Below are positions 59,824 to 64,000 of a stretch of DNA of 64,000 nt, one piece after another. The DNA comes from Microbulbifer yueqingensis. Its GTDB lineage: Bacteria > Pseudomonadota > Gammaproteobacteria > Pseudomonadales > Cellvibrionaceae. The notes under the pieces were generated by a model that had not been told where the DNA came from, ran no database searches, and was given only the letters and a program-made list of their open reading frames with translations. The position numbers and the translations under genes were made by a program. Within the stretch, counting starts at the first letter, position 1; the number at the start of each line of letters is the position of its first letter. The stretch lies in NCBI RefSeq assembly GCF_900100355.1, contig NZ_FNFH01000005.1, positions 1 to 64,000 of the forward strand, written 5' to 3'.

Positions 59824-61749
59824 ATGAACACGATCTTCAGTCATTACCTGGAAAGGTATGAATCCATTCAGGAAGAGGAACTCAGTATCCAGGAGTACCT
59901 GGAGCTGTGTAAGGCCGACCCGAGTGCCTATGCCACACCCGCGGAAAGGATGCTGATGGCCATCGGCGAGGCCGAGTTGATTGACACCTCCCGCGACCCA
60001 CGCCTGTCGCGAATTTTCTCCAACAAGGTCATCAAGCGCTACGCGGCCTTCAGTGAATTCTACGGCATGGAGGAAGCTATCGAACAGATCGTCTCGTTCT
60101 TCCGCCATGCGGCCCAGGGGTTGGAGGAGAAGAAGCAGATCCTCTATCTGCTGGGTCCGGTCGGTGGCGGTAAATCCTCGCTAGCCGAACGCCTCAAGGC
60201 GTTGATGGAGAAAATCCCCATCTACGCGATCAAGGGCTCGCCCGTATTCGAGTCCCCGCTCAGCCTGTTCTCCCCCGAGGAAGACGGCCAAATCCTGGAG
60301 GAGGATTACGGCATTCCGCGCCGCTATGTGAACACCATCATGTCCCCCTGGGCCATGAAGCGTCTGCATGAATTCGAGGGAGACATCAGCAAGTTCCGCG
60401 TGGTCAAGGTCCGTCCCTCGATTCTGGACCAGATCGCCATCTCCAAGACGGAGCCAGGTGACGAGAACAACCAGGATATCTCGTCGCTGGTGGGCAAGGT
60501 GGATATCCGCAAGCTGGAGGACTACCCGCAGAATGACCCAGATGCCTACAGTTTCTCGGGCAGCCTCTGCCGCGCGAACCAGGGACTGATGGAATTCGTC
60601 GAGATGTTCAAGGCGCCCATCAAGGTACTGCACCCGCTGCTCACTGCCACCCAGGAGGGTAACTACAACAGCACCGAGGGCCTGGGTTCCATTCCCTTCA
60701 ACGGCGTAATTCTCGCCCACTCCAATGAGTCGGAGTGGCAGTCTTTCCGCAATAACCGGAACAACGAGGCGTTCCTGGACCGGATATATATCGTCAAGGT
60801 TCCCTACTGCGTGCGGGTGCTGGAAGAGATCAAGATCTACCAGAAACTACTAGAGAACAGCTCTCTGTCCAAGGCACCGTGTGCGCCGGATACACTGCGC
60901 ATGCTGGCACAGTTTTCTGTGCTGTCGCGGATCAAGAACCCCGAGAATTCCAGCATCTATTCCAAGATGCGCATCTACGATGGTGAGAACCTCAAGGATA
61001 CGGACCCCAAGGCGAAGACCATGCAGGAGTACCGCGACAACGCGGGTGTGGATGAGGGCATGAATGGCCTGTCCACACGATTCGCATTCAAGATTCTGTC
61101 GAAGGTCTTCAACTTCGATGCCACCGAAGTGGCTGCCAACCCGGTGCACCTCCTGTATGTGCTTGAGCAGCAGATAGAGCAGGAGCAGTTCCCACCGGAA
61201 AACCAGGAGAAATACCTCGGCTTTATAAAGGAATATCTCGCCCCGCGCTACGTGGAGTTTATCGGCAAGGAAATCCAGACGGCCTACCTGGAGTCGTACG
61301 CGGAATACGGTCAGAACCTGTTTGACCGCTACGTGACTTATGCCGACTTCTGGATCCAGGACCAGGAGTACCGTGATCCCGAGACCGGGGAGATCCTCGA
61401 CCGTGGTGCACTCAACGAGGAACTGGAGAAGACCGAGAAGCCCGCCGGCATTTCCAACCCGAAGGACTTCCGCAACGAAATCGTCAATTTCGTGCTGCGC
61501 GCACGCGCCAACAACCAGGGCAAGAACCCGGATTGGCGCTCTTACGAGAAATTGCGCGCGGTCATCGAGAAGAAGATGTTCTCCAATACCGAGGACCTGC
61601 TGCCTGTAATCTCCTTCAACACCAAAGCATCAGCAGACGACAAGAAAAAGCATGCCGATTTTGTCGCCCGCATGGTGGAGCGTGGCTACACCGAGAAACA
61701 GGTTCGGCTGCTTTCGGAATGGTACTTGCGCGTGCGTAAATCGCAGTAA
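59824..61749 (+). CDS. prkA: PrkA family serine protein kinase/AAA+ ATPase
   Basis: Cytoplasmic stress protein (E. coli YeaG, about 644 residues). ATG 59824 with AGGGAG upstream gives 641 residues; the frame opens 68 codons earlier without homology. AAA domain with Walker A GPVGGGKS at 111-118 and the start IFSHYLERYESIQEEELSIQ conserved; a C-terminal PrkA kinase domain follows. In E. coli YeaG acts in stationary phase and nitrogen starvation. First gene of prkA-yeaH-spoVR. Confidence 0.95.
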   Translation: MNTIFSHYLERYESIQEEELSIQEYLELCKADPSAYATPAERMLMAIGEAELIDTSRDPRLSRIFSNKVIKRYAAFSEFYGMEEAIEQIVSFFRHAAQGLEEKKQILYLLGPVGGGKSSLAERLKALMEKIPIYAIKGSPVFESPLSLFSPEEDGQILEEDYGIPRRYVNTIMSPWAMKRLHEFEGDISKFRVVKVRPSILDQIAISKTEPGDENNQDISSLVGKVDIRKLEDYPQNDPDAYSFSGSLCRANQGLMEFVEMFKAPIKVLHPLLTATQEGNYNSTEGLGSIPFNGVILAHSNESEWQSFRNNRNNEAFLDRIYIVKVPYCVRVLEEIKIYQKLLENSSLSKAPCAPDTLRMLAQFSVLSRIKNPENSSIYSKMRIYDGENLKDTDPKAKTMQEYRDNAGVDEGMNGLSTRFAFKILSKVFNFDATEVAANPVHLLYVLEQQIEQEQFPPENQEKYLGFIKEYLAPRYVEFIGKEIQTAYLESYAEYGQNLFDRYVTYADFWIQDQEYRDPETGEILDRGALNEELEKTEKPAGISNPKDFRNEIVNFVLRARANNQGKNPDWRSYEKLRAVIEKKMFSNTEDLLPVISFNTKASADDKKKHADFVARMVERGYTEKQVRLLSEWYLRVRKSQ

Positions 61750-61765
61750 CCGGCAGTAGGCGAGT

Positions 61766-63046
61766 ATGAGCTACATCATCGACCGTCGGCTCAACGGCAA
61801 AAACAAGAGCACGGTGAACCGGCAGCGCTTCTTGCGGCGCTACAAGGCGCATATCAAGAAGGCTGTCGGCGAGGCGATGAACAGTCGCTCGATCACCGAT
61901 ATGGAGAAGGGCGAGCAGATCAGCATTCCCACCCGGGATATCAGTGAGCCTGCGTTCAGCCACGGCCCCGGCGGACATGTGGAGCGCGTCCTGCCCGGCA
62001 ACAAGCAGTTCTCCACCGGCGACCGCATTCCACGCCAGGGCCAGCAGGGCGGCGGCGGGGGTGGCGGCGGGAATGCCAGCGACAGCGGCGAAGGGGTGGA
62101 TGACTTCGTCTTCCAGATTTCCCAGGAGGAGTTCCTCGACTTCATGTTCGAGGGCCTGCAGCTGCCGAACATGATCAAGCGCCGTCTCGCTGGCAATGAG
62201 TCGTTCCAGGTGGTCCGCGCCGGTATCAGCAACGAAGGCACGCCCGGCCGCATCAATGTCGTCCGCTCCCTGCGCGCTGCCAACGCCCGCCGGATCGCAC
62301 TTACCAGTAGCAAGCGACGCAATATAAAGCTGCTCGCAGAAGAGCTGGAGCAGGAAGAGCAGAAAGACCCGGCGCTTCGCGACCAGCGACGCATCGAGTT
62401 CCTGCGGCACAGGATCGAGGATATCCAGGCCCGGGTGAAACGCGTTCCCTTCCTCGACGACTTCGACCTCAAGTACAACCTGCTCGTGCGCCAGCCGCGC
62501 CCCCGTTCACGGGCGGTCATGTTCTGCCTGATGGATGTGTCCGGCTCCATGAACCAGGCCACCAAGGACATGGCCAAGAGATTCTTCCTGCTGCTGTATC
62601 TTTTCCTGCAGCGCAGCTATGAATATACCGAGGTGGTATTCATACGCCACCATACAAGCGCCAAGGAAGTGGACGAGGAGGAATTTTTTTACTCCCGCGA
62701 GACCGGCGGCACCATCGTATCCAGTGCACTCAAGCTCATGCGGACCATTATCCGCGAGCGATACCCCGCCAGCGAGTGGAATATCTATGGCGCCCAGGCA
62801 TCGGATGGCGACAACTGGAATGATGACTCCAGCACCTGCCACAAGATCCTGATCGACGACATCATGCCGCACGTGCAGTACTACTCCTACGTGGAGATCA
62901 CCCCACGCGACCACCAGGCGCTGTGGGAGGAGTACGAAAGTGTAAAGGCCCTCTTCCCCGAGCACTTCGCCATGGAACAGATTGTGGATGTCCAGGACAT
63001 CTACCCGGTATTCCGCCAGTTGTTCAGCCAGAAGGTGAGCGCGTAA
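61766..63046 (+). CDS. YeaH/YhbH family protein (DUF444, VWA domain)
   Basis: Partner of PrkA of unknown biochemical role. 426 residues: conserved start [19 protein letters not shown], a glycine run near 93-102, and a C-terminal von Willebrand A domain with a MIDAS motif DVSGSM at 257-262, which should bind a metal. It starts 16 bases after prkA and its stop TAA overlaps the spoVR ATG by one base, so the three are coupled. Confidence 0.94.
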   Translation: MSYIIDRRLNGKNKSTVNRQRFLRRYKAHIKKAVGEAMNSRSITDMEKGEQISIPTRDISEPAFSHGPGGHVERVLPGNKQFSTGDRIPRQGQQGGGGGGGGNASDSGEGVDDFVFQISQEEFLDFMFEGLQLPNMIKRRLAGNESFQVVRAGISNEGTPGRINVVRSLRAANARRIALTSSKRRNIKLLAEELEQEEQKDPALRDQRRIEFLRHRIEDIQARVKRVPFLDDFDLKYNLLVRQPRPRSRAVMFCLMDVSGSMNQATKDMAKRFFLLLYLFLQRSYEYTEVVFIRHHTSAKEVDEEEFFYSRETGGTIVSSALKLMRTIIRERYPASEWNIYGAQASDGDNWNDDSSTCHKILIDDIMPHVQYYSYVEITPRDHQALWEEYESVKALFPEHFAMEQIVDVQDIYPVFRQLFSQKVSA

Positions 63047-64000
63047 TGTTCGACCAGTACAGTTCTGCGCCGGATACCAAGCCCGAAGGGCCTATCTCCA
63101 CCTCTTCCGAGTGGACCTTCGAGCTGATCCGGGAATACGACGAGGCTATCGGCGAACTCGCCGGAGAATTCGGGCTCGACACCTATCCCAACCAGATCGA
63201 AGTCATCAGTTCCGAACAGATGATGGACGCCTACTCTTCGGTAGGCATGCCGGTAGGTTACAACCACTGGTCCTTCGGGAAGCAGTTCATCAGCGTGGAG
63301 AACAACTACCAGCGCGGGCTGATGGGGCTGGCATACGAGATTGTGATCAATTCCAATCCCTGTATCGCCTACCTGATGGAAGAGAACACCATGACCATGC
63401 AGGCGCTGGTCATCGCGCACGCCTGCTACGGCCACAATTCTTTCTTCAAGGGCAATTACCTGTTCCGTTCCTGGACGGATGCCAGCAGCATCATCGACTA
63501 CCTGATATTCGCCAAAAACTATATCCGCGAATGTGAGCAGCGCCACGGCCTGGACGAAGTGGAATCAGTCCTGGATTCCTGCCACTCACTGATGAACTAC
63601 GGCGTGGACCGCTACAAGCGCCCGTATCCTATTTCGGCAGTGGAGGAAGAGCGACGCCAGAAGGAGCGGGAAGAATATCGCCAGCGGCAACTCAACGACC
63701 TCTGGCGCACCATTCCCAAGCTGGGAGAAGAGGGCGATGGTGTCGAACCGCGCCGCTTCCCCGAAGAGCCACAGGAAAACATCCTCTACTTCATCGAGAA
63801 GAACGCGCCCCTGCTGGAGAACTGGCAGCGGGAGCTGGTGCGGATTGTGCGCAAGCTGGCGCAGTACTTCTACCCACAGCGCCAGACCCAGGTCATGAAT
63901 GAGGGCTGGGCCAGTTTCTGGCACTATACGTTGCTGACCGAGCTATACCGGCGTGGCCGGGTGACCGAGGGATTCATGATCGAGTTCCTGCAGAGCCACA
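63046..64000 (+). CDS. SpoVR family protein (partial, cut by window edge)
   Basis: About 318 residues are visible; the family is about 510. Opens FDQYSSAPDTKPEGPIST, then SEWTFELIREYDEAIGELA, with the conserved NSNPCIAYLMEENTM and QALVIAHACYGHNSFFKGN. Overlaps the yeaH stop as TAATG. Third gene of the PrkA-YeaH-SpoVR set (E. coli yeaG-yeaH with ycgB elsewhere). The C terminus lies outside the window. Confidence 0.93.
   Translation, partial: MFDQYSSAPDTKPEGPISTSSEWTFELIREYDEAIGELAGEFGLDTYPNQIEVISSEQMMDAYSSVGMPVGYNHWSFGKQFISVENNYQRGLMGLAYEIVINSNPCIAYLMEENTMTMQALVIAHACYGHNSFFKGNYLFRSWTDASSIIDYLIFAKNYIRECEQRHGLDEVESVLDSCHSLMNYGVDRYKRPYPISAVEEERRQKEREEYRQRQLNDLWRTIPKLGEEGDGVEPRRFPEEPQENILYFIEKNAPLLENWQRELVRIVRKLAQYFYPQRQTQVMNEGWASFWHYTLLTELYRRGRVTEGFMIEFLQSH

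Overview
The window is GC-rich chromosomal DNA from a gammaproteobacterium. Gene order (dsbD-aroQ-accB-accC-prmA-DUF3426-dusB-fis-purH-purD; crp beside trpCDGE; lptD-surA-pdxA-rsmA-apaH; rrn promoters beside tyrS) matches the Pseudomonas/Cellvibrionales type. A Microbulbifer-like marine bacterium is my best guess; this is inference from synteny, because no rRNA lies inside the window.

Layout. 1-450: four tandem rrn-type promoters firing leftward out of the window. 450-7371: tyrS, an M23 endopeptidase, anmK, erpA, a bactofilin, a DUF6776 membrane protein and argC. 7483-13695: a ClC channel, then a haem cluster (hemJ, hemL, metal-type hemB) with a ThiD-like kinase and a MAPEG protein. 13757-15969: an islet with an unrecognised zinc-protease lipoprotein and a partner. 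16362-25857: PBP1b, a PfkB kinase, a GGDEF/EAL protein, YajG, PCuAC, another lipoprotein and DsbD. 26114-37321: core metabolism and gene expression (aroQ to purD), coq7, an OsmC protein and crp. 37399-42215: trp genes with an embedded voltage-gated cation channel. 42472-51789: rpe, murU-amgK, lptD-surA-pdxA-rsmA-apaH. 59824-64000: prkA-yeaH-spoVR, the last cut by the window edge.

The accessory centrepiece is the AT-richer stretch 51836-57491, all on the minus strand. In transcription order it holds an HlyD/CvaA-type adaptor, a C39-peptidase ABC transporter, two tiny paralogous peptides with perfect double-glycine leaders (46 and 48 residues, with strong ribosome binding sites, neither in the supplied list of longer reading frames), a 27-residue membrane peptide, a decayed fragment of a second transporter gene, a frameshifted CPBP membrane-protease gene and an intact CPBP gene. 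I read it as an undescribed two-peptide class II microcin or bacteriocin locus with its export machinery and candidate immunity proteins. A CapA-like gene diverges from it, and a decayed galE fragment lies beyond, which suggests a region of gene turnover.

Other threads: anmK, amgK and murU together cover most of a MurNAc recycling route to UDP-MurNAc; PBP1b, the M23 endopeptidase, the bactofilin, LptD and SurA build the envelope; fis and crp are the global regulators present.
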